From: Treponema sp.
Lineage (GTDB): Bacteria; Spirochaetota; Spirochaetia; Treponematales; Breznakiellaceae
Reading direction: 5' to 3'
Length of the DNA: 6,701 nucleotides
Assembly (NCBI GenBank): GCA_009780545.1
Contig: WQZW01000083.1
Location: forward strand, 1-6,701
Shown: positions 1 to 5,680 of the stretch, piece by piece
Numbering within the stretch: the stretch's first letter is position 1
Layout: each line of letters opens with the position of its first letter
Program-made: the position numbers and the translations under genes
The notes under the pieces: model-generated
What the model was told of the DNA's origin: nothing
The model's input: only the letters and a program-made list of their open reading frames with translations
The model's database searches: none

Positions 1-46
1 ATCATCCTACCATATCCTCCCAAAACTTTTTCCCACAACCAATGCG

Positions 47-87
47 TGGAGAATCGACATCCTCCTACGGAGGATGTCGATTCTCCA
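47..87. repeat. Perfect long palindrome (19-bp stem, 3-nt loop)
   Basis: Bases 47-65 are the exact reverse complement of 69-87, leaving a 3-nt loop (66-68). The arm begins TGGAGAATCGACATCC. In the minus-strand direction it follows nth and the 90-116 hairpin, but no U-tract follows, so it is not a textbook intrinsic terminator. The perfect symmetry and tight loop resemble repeated extragenic palindromes. Whether other copies exist in the genome cannot be seen here. Confidence 0.85.
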
Positions 88-89
88 TA

Positions 90-116
90 GCCCAATCCGC
101 CTTCGGCGGATTGGGC
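90..116 (-). terminator. Hairpin at the end of the carD-ispD-ispF-nth operon
   Basis: Bases 90-101 pair perfectly with 105-116 (12-bp stem, 3-nt loop, core AATCCGCC/GGCGGATT). It starts directly after the nth stop codon, so it lies in the 3' untranslated end of the operon mRNA. There is no poly-U tail. It may protect the 3' end, assist termination together with the 47-87 hairpin two bases further on, or be part of a repetitive palindrome. The structure is certain; the terminator role is inferred. Confidence 0.5.
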
Positions 117-815
117 CTACCGGCTCCGTCCCACGTCCACTTTCCGGCAATGCCCGACGATGACGCACCTCGAACAGTACGGACTCACTGGCCGGCAGAG
201 GTTCTGGCCGTAGAGTACCAACAGGGCGTTCAGGCCCTTCCAGTATCTGCCGGGCAGTATCCGCCTGAGGATCATTTCGGTTTCGTCGGGGGTTTTGCTT
301 GAAAGCCAGCCGCAGCGGTTGGAAATGCGGTGGACGTGGACGTCCACGCAGATCGCCGGCAGGTCGAAGGCCTCGATGAGGACCAGGTTGGCGGTTTTGC
401 GGCCGACTCCGGGCAGGGCAAGCAGGGCGTCCATTTCCGATGGGACCTGCCCGCCGTATTCTGCAAGGAGGATGTCGGCTATCTTCTTCAGGCTGGCCGC
501 CTTGTTCCGGTAAAAGCCGGCCGGGTAGGCAAGGGCGGCGACCTCCTCCTCCGGCAGGGCGGCAAGTTCGGCCGGCCCCGGAGCGCGGGCAAGGAGCCGT
601 TTGGAGCTTTCCAGGGTAACCTCGTCCTTGGTCCGCAGGCTGAGGATCGTGGAAACCAGGACGGCCCAGGGATCGTTCCGGTAGCGTTCGGCAATGGTCG
701 TCACCGAAGGTTCCTTTTGTCCTTCCCCGGCACCCAGCCCCTCGCGCCAGAGGCTGAGGGCGGCATAGACCGCATCCCAGTCCGTGGATCCGCCCGCCTT
801 CCCCTCAGTTTTCAT
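117..815 (-). CDS. nth: Endonuclease III (DNA glycosylase/AP lyase)
   Basis: Base-excision-repair enzyme that removes oxidised pyrimidines and nicks abasic sites. The 232-residue protein has the helix-hairpin-helix LPGVGRK (134-140) with the Schiff-base lysine K140. The catalytic aspartate is D158 in VDVHVHR. The iron-sulfur loop has exact C-X6-C-X2-C-X5-C spacing (C207, C214, C217, C223), so a [4Fe-4S] cluster is expected. It is slightly longer than E. coli Nth (211 residues) because of an N-terminal extension. The usual SAQ loop reads SLR (59-61), so the DNA-intercalating Gln of E. coli Nth is replaced, apparently by Arg61. The ATG overlaps the ispF stop codon as ATGA, with AGGA just upstream, which fixes the start and suggests translational coupling. 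It is the last gene of the operon. Confidence 0.95.
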   Translation of the reverse strand: MKTEGKAGGSTDWDAVYAALSLWREGLGAGEGQKEPSVTTIAERYRNDPWAVLVSTILSLRTKDEVTLESSKRLLARAPGPAELAALPEEEVAALAYPAGFYRNKAASLKKIADILLAEYGGQVPSEMDALLALPGVGRKTANLVLIEAFDLPAICVDVHVHRISNRCGWLSSKTPDETEMILRRILPGRYWKGLNALLVLYGQNLCRPVSPYCSRCVIVGHCRKVDVGRSR

Positions 816-1300
816 GCTTCCTTCTCCGGATTATCCAAGAGGCAGGTCGCCCAGACCTGGACCGCCCTGCCCTTCCCCACCTTGCCCACTCCCTCCCCGG
901 TCTTTCCCTTCACGAAGATACGGTCCGCCTCGGTCCGGAGCACACGGGCAAGGTTGGCCCGGATCTCGTCCCGGTAGTCCAGTATCCTCGGTTCCTCGCA
1001 GTTGACGATACAGTCCAGGTTGACCAGGTTCCAGCCACGTTCGCGGACCAGGTCGTACACCGAGGCGAGCATCCGCATCGAGTCCGCGTCCTTCCACCGT
1101 TCGTCGGAAGGCGGGAACAGCGAGCCTATGTCGCCCAGGGCGGATGCGCCGAGGAGGGCGTCGCAGACGGCGTGGGCCAGGACGTCGCCGTCCGAATAGG
1201 CAAGCTCGCCCCGTTTTGCCTGCAGCCTGATCCCGGCAAGGATGAAGGGCCTGCCCCTGACAAGGCGGTGCAGGTCGTAGCCGATCCCCACCCGGATCAT
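812..1300 (-). CDS. ispF: 2-C-methyl-D-erythritol 2,4-cyclodiphosphate synthase
   Basis: MEP-pathway enzyme that cyclises CDP-ME 2-phosphate to MEcPP with release of CMP; the family is a cytosolic homotrimer. The 162-residue length matches the family. Metal ligands are D9 and H11 in GYDLH and H43 in DVLAH, followed by the signature DALLGASALGDIGSLFP (47-63). The C-terminal substrate/CMP-binding segment keeps Thr134 and Glu136 (KTGE). The position of E. coli His34 in the HSDGD motif is Tyr35 here (YSDGD), an unusual change near the active site. An in-frame upstream ATG at 1381 is rejected because the family N-terminus (MIRVGIGYD) begins at 1300. That ATG overlaps the ispD stop as ATGA, and the ispF stop overlaps the nth start in the same way. 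IspD and IspF are separate proteins here, not fused. Confidence 0.95.
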   Translation of the reverse strand: MIRVGIGYDLHRLVRGRPFILAGIRLQAKRGELAYSDGDVLAHAVCDALLGASALGDIGSLFPPSDERWKDADSMRMLASVYDLVRERGWNLVNLDCIVNCEEPRILDYRDEIRANLARVLRTEADRIFVKGKTGEGVGKVGKGRAVQVWATCLLDNPEKEA

Positions 1301-2133
1301 ACCAGGTCCTCCGGATAGGTGATCTTCCGGTTCTTCGCGTCGCCCGGAATCACCGCCACCGAGCCGTGGAAGGCCCCCCATATCTCCGCGTCGTCGGTAA
1401 ATTCCCCGCCGATTATCCTTTCGTGTTCGGCGGCCATCTCATGGGCGGCCAGTATTTCCGGATAGGAAAAACCCTGGGGAGTCTGGGCCATGCCCAGGCA
1501 GGAACGCTTGAGGTGGGTCTTGACGTACACCGGAAAGGCGCTTTTGCCCCGAAAAAAGGCGTTGTCCAGGGGCAGGGTCGTCTCCTTGGGCGTCTCGGAC
1601 AGGGGAAGCACCGGAACCACCGCCGGGAACTTCTGGAGTTCGGCGATGACGCGCCTGACAAAGCGGGGACTTATCCAGGGCCGGGCCCCGTCATGGATAA
1701 GCACGTAGTTTTTGGCATCCTCCCCGGCGGGAAATATTTTCGGCAGGGCGGAAAGGGCGTTGAAGACCGAGGCCCGTCGGTTTTTGCCCCCCGCGACGAA
1801 ATGAATCGAGGGGCCGCCCTTGCGGTTAAGGGCCGCAGGGGGAATGGCGTTACGCGCGGCCCGTTCCCCGGTGGCCGGATCGCCACGCGGAACGGCGATG
1901 ACGATGGTCCGGACCTCGGACAAAAGCATGAAGGAGCGGACCACGGCACCCAGCACGGTAAGCCCGCTCGGATTGTTGGGAAGGGGAAGGTATTCCTTCT
2001 TGATCCCGCCCATGCGGGTCGAGGAGCCGGCGGCGCAGATGATCGCCGCGACGGCCATCCCCTCGACCGGAGCCCCCGCCAGCGACGCATGCCGAGCGGG
2101 CGGGCCGGAAACGCCGTCAGGGCGTCTGCTCAT
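1297..2133 (-). CDS. ispD: 2-C-methyl-D-erythritol 4-phosphate cytidylyltransferase
   Basis: MEP-pathway enzyme that joins CTP and MEP to give CDP-ME. The nucleotidyltransferase signature CAAGSSTRMGG (33-43) contains R40 and is followed by K45/K46 before EYLPL. Further family motifs are GGKNRRASV (115-123), HDGARP (147-152), TPQGF (218-222), TDDAEIW (246-252) and GDAKNRKIT (264-272). From the ATG at 2133 the protein has 278 residues, longer than E. coli IspD (236), with about 25 non-conserved residues first. An internal ATG at 2058 would give the usual compact N-terminus (MAVAAIICAAG), but the GAGGGG before it touches the codon. I prefer 2133 because it overlaps the carD stop as ATGA, has AGGAAG upstream, and matches the other two junctions. 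The enzyme assignment is firm; the start is less so. Confidence 0.93.
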   Translation of the reverse strand: MSRRPDGVSGPPARHASLAGAPVEGMAVAAIICAAGSSTRMGGIKKEYLPLPNNPSGLTVLGAVVRSFMLLSEVRTIVIAVPRGDPATGERAARNAIPPAALNRKGGPSIHFVAGGKNRRASVFNALSALPKIFPAGEDAKNYVLIHDGARPWISPRFVRRVIAELQKFPAVVPVLPLSETPKETTLPLDNAFFRGKSAFPVYVKTHLKRSCLGMAQTPQGFSYPEILAAHEMAAEHERIIGGEFTDDAEIWGAFHGSVAVIPGDAKNRKITYPEDLV

Positions 2134-2633
2134 TCTTCCTGGGCCTCGAGCCGGGCATGTATCATCGCCTCGATCTCTTTCTTTGACTTGTTCAGGGCGA
2201 TGGAAAGCTCTTCCTTGAAGAGGTTCTGCGCCGAATCGCAGAGTTTTTTCTCCATGATGGGAAGTTCCTTGATCTTGCTCCTGTGGTACAGCGACCGGAC
2301 GATCTTGGCGATGGAATGGATGCTCCCCTTCTTAAGGAGATCGAGGTTCATCTGATAGCGGAGCTTCCAATCCGAGGGATTCGGCTCGAACTCCTCCCCG
2401 ATCATCGTCAACGCCTCCATCGCCTCGTCCTCCCCGACCGTGCAACGGATGCCCAGCTCCCCGGCCTTCTCCACCGGCGCCATAATGGTCATATCGGAGG
2501 CTTCGATGTGGATGATGTAGTAGGCGACCTGGGCCCCGTTGAAGGGTTTCTCCTCGATGGCCCGTATCACTCCAACGCCCTGGCTGGGGTACACGACTTT
2601 TTGCCCGACGGCGAAATTTTGGGAATTGTTCAT
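2130..2633 (-). CDS. carD: CarD/CdnL-family transcriptional regulator
   Basis: RNA polymerase-binding regulator of the CarD/CdnL/TRCF family, which in studied bacteria stabilises open promoter complexes, notably at rRNA and housekeeping promoters. The 167-residue protein starts with the Tudor-like RNAP-interaction domain (FAVGQKVVYPSQGVGVI, 7-23; to about residue 60). A helical DNA-binding domain follows, with Trp89 in SDWKLRY at the position of the conserved tryptophan that wedges into the promoter bubble. The tail is highly charged (KSKKEIEAMIHARLEAQEE, 149-167). An upstream in-frame ATG at 2669 is rejected because it adds an atypical hydrophobic leader and would place the promoter inside the gene. 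At 2633 there is no clear Shine-Dalgarno, consistent with a leaderless message. It is the first gene of the operon and its stop overlaps ispD as ATGA. Confidence 0.92.
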   Translation of the reverse strand: MNNSQNFAVGQKVVYPSQGVGVIRAIEEKPFNGAQVAYYIIHIEASDMTIMAPVEKAGELGIRCTVGEDEAMEALTMIGEEFEPNPSDWKLRYQMNLDLLKKGSIHSIAKIVRSLYHRSKIKELPIMEKKLCDSAQNLFKEELSIALNKSKKEIEAMIHARLEAQEE

Positions 2634-2640
2634 CACTAGC

Positions 2641-2669
2641 ACTATAACACAAAACGGCAAACGGTTCAA
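2641..2669 (-). promoter_or_regulatory. Sigma70-type promoter of the carD operon
   Basis: On the minus strand, -35 TTGAAC (2669-2664) and -10 TATAGT (2646-2641) are separated by exactly 17 bp. Transcription should start about 5-7 bases after the -10, at 2635-2633. That is on or within two bases of the carD ATG, implying a leaderless or nearly leaderless mRNA for the whole operon. The element matches are seen; the start site is inferred. Confidence 0.7.
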
Positions 2670-2717
2670 TCCGAACCGGCGGCAGGTCCAATTCCCTCAC
2701 GCATCCGTCCGCAAGGC

Positions 2718-2751
2718 CGGCCGTCGGTTCAAGGGACGTTACCGACGGCCG
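2718..2751 (-). terminator. Stem-loop between larA and carD
   Basis: Bases 2718-2728 pair perfectly with 2741-2751 (11 bp, G+C-rich, core GGCCGTCGGT) around a 12-nt loop. It lies about 25 bases after the larA stop and about 50 bases before the carD -35. No U-tract follows, so it is a possible factor-assisted terminator or 3'-end stabiliser separating larA transcripts from the carD promoter. The structure is clear; the function is a guess. Confidence 0.4.
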
Positions 2752-2774
2752 CCGGCGCATTTCCAACGAAACCG

Positions 2775-4050
2775 CTACGGAACGACCATAACGGCGATTC
2801 CGTCGGGGATTGCCGTGATCGCGGCGTCGGGATTGCCGAGAATTTCCTCCGCCTTCCTTACGGCCTCCCCGAGCGACCTCGCCGGAACCATGTGAAGGTC
2901 GCGCACGATTTCGTCCGGCGCGTCCGAGACATAGACGACCTTCGCGTGCCGAAGAATCCGCGCGAATATCTGCGACTCCCACTGGTCGATTATCGTGTCC
3001 TCCTTCGGCGTGTCCATAAACGTTTTGACCATCCGCTCCAGGTTCTTCTCTTCCTTAAAAGTCCTGTGAAACATTTCCCCGCCGTGCCCCTCGTTGCTGC
3101 GCGCGAGCATGACGATCACGCCGCCCTTCCTGACGGTGGCTTCCGCCGCCGTCATTCCCTTCACGGCCTGGTAGATGTTCTGGTCGAGCGGGAACCCGCC
3201 GTTGGTGGAGATCGCGATGTCCGCCGGAACGGCCCCGACCCTGCACCTTTCGGCGAGGAACTCCGCGCCCGCGACGTGCGCCCTGTCCAGATCCCCCCGC
3301 GACCGCGAAAATCGCTTCCTTTTCGGAATTGATGATGACGTTGCAGATAAAATCGAGCCCTGCGACGCGCGCGGCGTGGAGCATGTCGGCGTGGATCGGG
3401 TTGCCCTCGAGGATGCCCGTCCGCGAACACGGGTGCGCGATGAACTCGGAATTGTGGTTGTACAGTACCGCCCCGCGACTTGCCACGCCGGGAAACAGGC
3501 TCTTTCTGCCGCCGGAGAATCCCGCGAAGAAGTGCGGCTCTATGAAGCCCTCGGCGCAAAGAAGATCGGCCTCGACGGCAAGCCTGTTGACGATTATCCT
3601 GCCGCCCGACGGGAGCTTCCCGATGTCGACCATTTCGGAATTGTCGCAGTCGTGGACGACGATTTTTTCGTTTTTCACGATCTCCGCGCCGAACTTCATC
3701 TCCAGCTCCGCTTCGGTCGTCGGACGGTGGCATCCGGTGGAAACCAGCAGCGTTATTTTCGCGTCGGGGCTGCCCTTCCTGATCTCGGCAAGCATCGGCG
3801 GAATGATCGTCCTGCTTGGGACGGGGCGCGTGTGATCGCTGCAGATTATCACGATGTTTTTCCTGCCCTCGGCCATAACGCTGAGCCTCGGCGAGCCGAT
3901 CGGGTTTTCCAGCGCGCGGGCCACAAGTTCCCGCGGGGAATGCTCCGGCTTGTAATGATGCATCCTGGAGACAAGCTCCGCCCTGAAGCGCAGCTCCGGG
4001 ATGTCGTATTCGACGTACCCCGTTCCGTAGGGAAACTTTACGACGGGCAT
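2775..4050 (-). pseudogene. larA: LarA-family nickel-pincer racemase, split by a frameshift
   Basis: Lactate racemase family; LarA interconverts D- and L-lactate, while homologues act on other 2-hydroxy acids, so the substrate is uncertain. The cofactor is a nickel-pincer nucleotide bound covalently to a lysine. The residues fit the L. plantarum enzyme (H108, H174, K184, H200) almost one for one: H108 in TGCHRP, H173 in EPHFFAGFSGGRK, K183, and H199 in YNHN. SDHTRP (72-76 region) is also present. The frame breaks after about residue 252 at a G6 run (3293-3298). With five Gs the reading continues AGDLDRAHVAGAEFLAERC and runs to the stop at 2775, giving 424 residues, the length of LarA. As written, the protein would end at 3055 with a nonsense tail of about 80 residues. 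The start at 4050 has GGAGGGG 5-6 bases upstream. The single extra base may be an assembly error, so the gene may be intact. LarB, LarC and LarE are not in the window. Confidence 0.85.
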
Positions 4051-4051
4051 G

Positions 4052-4102
4052 TTATCCCCTCCCTTGCGCCGCAGCACACGGCCCGCAATGTGTTTTATTC
4101 AT
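4052..4102 (-). CDS. Putative 16-residue upstream ORF (leader peptide) of larA
   Basis: An ATG at 4102 is preceded by GGAGG (4114-4110) at the ideal 7-nt spacing and opens a 16-codon frame, MNKTHCGPCAAAQGRG. Its TAA ends one base before the larA ATG, and its last codons contain the larA RBS. Ribosomes translating it would pass over that RBS, so translational coupling or leader-type control of larA is plausible. The Cys-His-rich first half (H5, C6, C9) could in principle bind metal, but that is speculation. No homologue is recognised. The RBS and frame are seen; expression and function are inferred. Confidence 0.4.
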   Translation of the reverse strand: MNKTHCGPCAAAQGRG

Positions 4103-4144
4103 AACCATTCCTCCGTTGTATGTCCAGTATTTCGCCTTTGCCTG

Positions 4145-4173
4145 ATTATATAACGGATTTCGGGATTTCGCAC
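4145..4173 (-). promoter_or_regulatory. Probable larA promoter
   Basis: A consensus -10 TATAAT (minus strand, 4150-4145) lies about 40 bases before the upstream-ORF start. The best -35 at 17 bp is only GTGCGA (4173-4168), three of six matches, so an activator may be needed. Transcription would start near 4138, giving a leader that holds the upstream ORF before larA. It diverges from the plus-strand promoter at 4265. Confidence 0.45.
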
Positions 4174-4264
4174 GATTTTTTTGCGCATGGCCGAATTCCG
4201 CAACTTTTCGGGCGGAAGGCGCACGGCATCCGGAATTGCTTCATTTCAAAACATTAGAACATTC

Positions 4265-4293
4265 TTGCAATTTCATACGCTCCATGGTACAGT
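4265..4293 (+). promoter_or_regulatory. Sigma70-type promoter with extended -10
   Basis: -35 TTGCAA (4265-4270), a 17-bp spacer and -10 TACAGT (4288-4293), with TGG directly before the -10 (extended -10 form). The start is expected near 4300, giving a leader of about 45 bases before the ATG at 4347 and its AAAGGAGG site. It sits in the 244-base divergent region between larA and this gene, where I see no other feature. Confidence 0.55.
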
Positions 4294-4346
4294 CGTAAGC
4301 ATTGAGGGGAAATCCCGCCGGACGGACAGGCAAAGGAGGCATTCGC

Positions 4347-4753
4347 ATGGGTTTCAGGCTTGGAACGGAAAAGCCGACGGGCTTCTGTGCGATCTGAAAA
4401 AGGAATACGGAATTTTTGCGCCAAAGAGGTTCGGGAAACAGGACGCGCGCATGGGGAAGACCTTCCTGCTCTGGGTTACGGAGGAAGTGCTTCTGCAGGT
4501 GTTCGCCAACTGGCCGAAATTCAGTGCGTGGGTTCTGGACAACAAGTCTGAGTACCTGCACGGCGGGCACCTGATCGACCGCGCCGGCTACCACAAGTTC
4601 AAGGAGATAATCCTCGACGGCGTGAAGCTGAACCCGGAGGCCAAGGTCGCGGACAACGTCTTCCGGGCCGAGACGGAGTACAGGCGCGACATACACCTTA
4701 TGCCGCTGTCCCGGCACAGGAAGGCCGGGCCCGGGGCGGCGCAGGCGCATTGA
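4347..4753 (+). CDS. Protein of unknown function, apparent N-terminal frameshift
   Basis: Not a family I recognise. The ATG at 4347 has a near-perfect RBS (AAAGGAGG, 4332-4339, 7-nt spacing) and reads MGFRLGTEKPTGFCAI, then meets TGA at 4395. The long protein-like frame (KKEYGIFAPKRFGKQDARMGK onward) is offset by one base. It runs to the stop at 4751-4753 but has no usable start with an RBS near its beginning. One missing base just before 4395 would join them into about 135 residues. The body is soluble, without signal peptide or membrane segments. It is rich in aromatic residues (FLLWVTEEV, ANWPKFSAWVLDNKSEYLHGG, YHKFKEI) and ends in a basic, low-complexity tail. Codon use matches the neighbours. 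The offset frame stays open upstream to 4181, but that stretch covers the promoter and leader. Confidence 0.6.
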
Positions 4754-4762
4754 CCTGCGGCA

Positions 4763-4791
4763 TGGATGCGCCTTCCCTTTTCGGGTACAAT
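4763..4791 (+). promoter_or_regulatory. Possible promoter of the TM2/DUF2314 pair
   Basis: -10 TACAAT (4786-4791) with a weak -35 TGGATG (4763-4768) at 17 bp. It lies in the 74-base gap after the unknown gene and about 36 bases before the TM2 start at 4828. The -10 is good; the -35 matches only three of six positions. Confidence 0.4.
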
Positions 4792-4827
4792 AGATCCGTT
4801 CCGTAAGTATCGTTTATGGAGGAAAAC

Positions 4828-5091
4828 ATGCAGGAAGGTATGCAGGACAACGGGTTTTCGAGGAAGAGCAAACTGGCGGCGGCGGTTCTCTGCTGCTGGA
4901 TGGGGATATTCGGGGTGCACAGGTTTTACCTGGGGATCAAGGGCGGGGTGCTGATGCTGGTGCTGGCCCTGCTGGTCTTTACCGCCTTCGTCCCCCTGGT
5001 CATGGCCGTCATCGATTTTTACATGATAGTTTCCGGCAGGATGAGGGACGGGGAAGGCCGGATACTGCACTACTGGGCCACGAACGAGTAG
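4828..5091 (+). CDS. TM2-domain membrane protein
   Basis: Small inner-membrane protein of the TM2 family; the function of bacterial members is not established. From the ATG at 4828 it has 87 residues. A polar N-terminus ends in RKSK (12-15), the first hydrophobic helix covers about 16-30, and the family signature GVHRFYLG (29-36) forms the turn. A second, longer hydrophobic segment covers about 39-69 and contains VIDFYMIVSG, and a short tail ends HYWATNE. The ATG at 4828 has GGAGG (4818-4822) at 5-nt spacing. An ATG at 4816 would overlap that RBS and add only four residues. The stop TAG overlaps the GTG start of the next gene by one base (TAGTG), so the two are probably co-translated. Confidence 0.9.
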   Translation: MQEGMQDNGFSRKSKLAAAVLCCWMGIFGVHRFYLGIKGGVLMLVLALLVFTAFVPLVMAVIDFYMIVSGRMRDGEGRILHYWATNE

Positions 5092-5600
5092 TGAGGCCGT
5101 TCCGCGCCGCCCTGGCCGCCTTCCTTGTCATGGCCGCCTTCCTCGCCTGCGGTCGGGGAAGGCCCTCGCCCACGGTGCTGGTCGGGGACGGCGATACGGA
5201 ACTGCTCCGCATCGCCGAGGCGGCCGGAGCCACCCTGCCCATCTTCCTCGACCGCCTGAACGGCCCGAAGCGGGGGGAAAGCGGTTTCGCCGTCAAGCTG
5301 CGGCTTCCCGGTCCCGAGGACGGGGATGCCGGGGAGGAGCAGGTCTGGCTGGGCAACATCGGCTTTGCCGGCGGGAACTTCCACGGCACGCTGTCCAACG
5401 CGCCGGTCCTTCCGGGGTCGCCGGCCAAGGGCGAGCGGGTGCGGTTCGGGGCCGACAGGATCACCGACTGGATGTTCCTCCGCGACGGAATGATCGTGGG
5501 CGGACGTTCGATCCGCTACCTGCTCCTGTCCATCCCCGAGGAGGAACGGGACGAACGGCAGCGGGCGATCCTGGCGATGTTCGCCGAGGACGGGCTTTAA
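5091..5600 (+). CDS. DUF2314-domain putative lipoprotein
   Basis: 169 residues starting with GTG inside the TM2 stop codon (TAGTG). Residues 1-20 (MRPFRAALAAFLVMAAFLAC) form a signal peptide with a lipobox-like FLAC ending at Cys20, so a lipid-anchored envelope protein is likely. Residues about 66-149 match my memory of DUF2314 (E. coli YegJ type). This stretch includes FAVKLRLPG, EEQVWLGNIGF, GTLSNAP, KGERVRFGADRITDWMFL and GMIVGGRSIRYLL. The ITDW and GG-x-x-x-R elements are the best anchors. The domain's function is unknown. No good RBS precedes the GTG, so expression probably depends on termination-reinitiation from the TM2 gene. The domain call is by recognition, not a profile search. Confidence 0.85.
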   Translation: MRPFRAALAAFLVMAAFLACGRGRPSPTVLVGDGDTELLRIAEAAGATLPIFLDRLNGPKRGESGFAVKLRLPGPEDGDAGEEQVWLGNIGFAGGNFHGTLSNAPVLPGSPAKGERVRFGADRITDWMFLRDGMIVGGRSIRYLLLSIPEEERDERQRAILAMFAEDGL

Positions 5601-5629
5601 GGGCGGGCCTCGGTTTTCTCGCCCGAAGG

Positions 5630-5658
5630 TGGCGATTTGCCGGAGGCCGTGGTACGAT
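5630..5658 (+). promoter_or_regulatory. Possible extended -10 promoter of the small lipoprotein gene
   Basis: -10 TACGAT (5653-5658) is preceded by TGG, an extended -10 form very like the one at 4285-4293. The -35 at 17 bp (TGGCGA, 5630-5635) is weak. Transcription would start near 5664, just before the AAGGAGGAGGG ribosome binding site (5665-5675). Confidence 0.4.
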
Positions 5659-5680
5659 AAGGGCAAGGAGGAGGGTTGCC

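Noticed and set aside
3..25. Possible start of a minus-strand gene near the left edge (ATGs after GGAGGA/TAGG)
   Set aside because: One ATG meets a stop after three codons and the other lies two bases from the edge with an RBS too close, so nothing can be supported.
1301..1381. IspF start at 1381 giving 189 residues
   Set aside because: The extra 27 residues lie inside ispD in another frame and are not family-like; MIRVGIGYD at 1300 with the ATGA overlap is the natural start.
1366..2355. Long plus-strand open frame across ispD and carD
   Set aside because: It is antisense to two confidently identified genes and reads as low-complexity, Gly/Arg-rich shadow sequence typical of G+C-rich DNA.
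2634..2669. CarD start at 2669
   Set aside because: It would place the -35 and -10 elements inside the coding region and adds a leader (MNRLPFCVIVLV) atypical for the family.
4181..4346. Upstream extension of the unknown gene to an ATG at 4181
   Set aside because: It covers a good promoter (4265-4293) and the leader, has no RBS at 4181, and the 55-residue extension does not look like protein. The ATG at 4347 has an AAAGGAGG site.
4395..4397. TGA in the unknown gene read as selenocysteine
   Set aside because: The frame after this TGA is not protein-like; the sensible continuation is in a different frame, so a frameshift explains it better.
4750..4791. TTGACC at 4750-4755 as the -35 for the TACAAT at 4786
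   Set aside because: The spacing is 30 bp, far from the usual 16-18.
5601..5648. Terminator after the DUF2314 gene (GGGCG/CGCCC and GGCCTC/GAGGCC pairings)
   Set aside because: The stems are only 5-6 bp, loops are long and there is no U-tract; pairing of this size is expected by chance in G+C-rich DNA.
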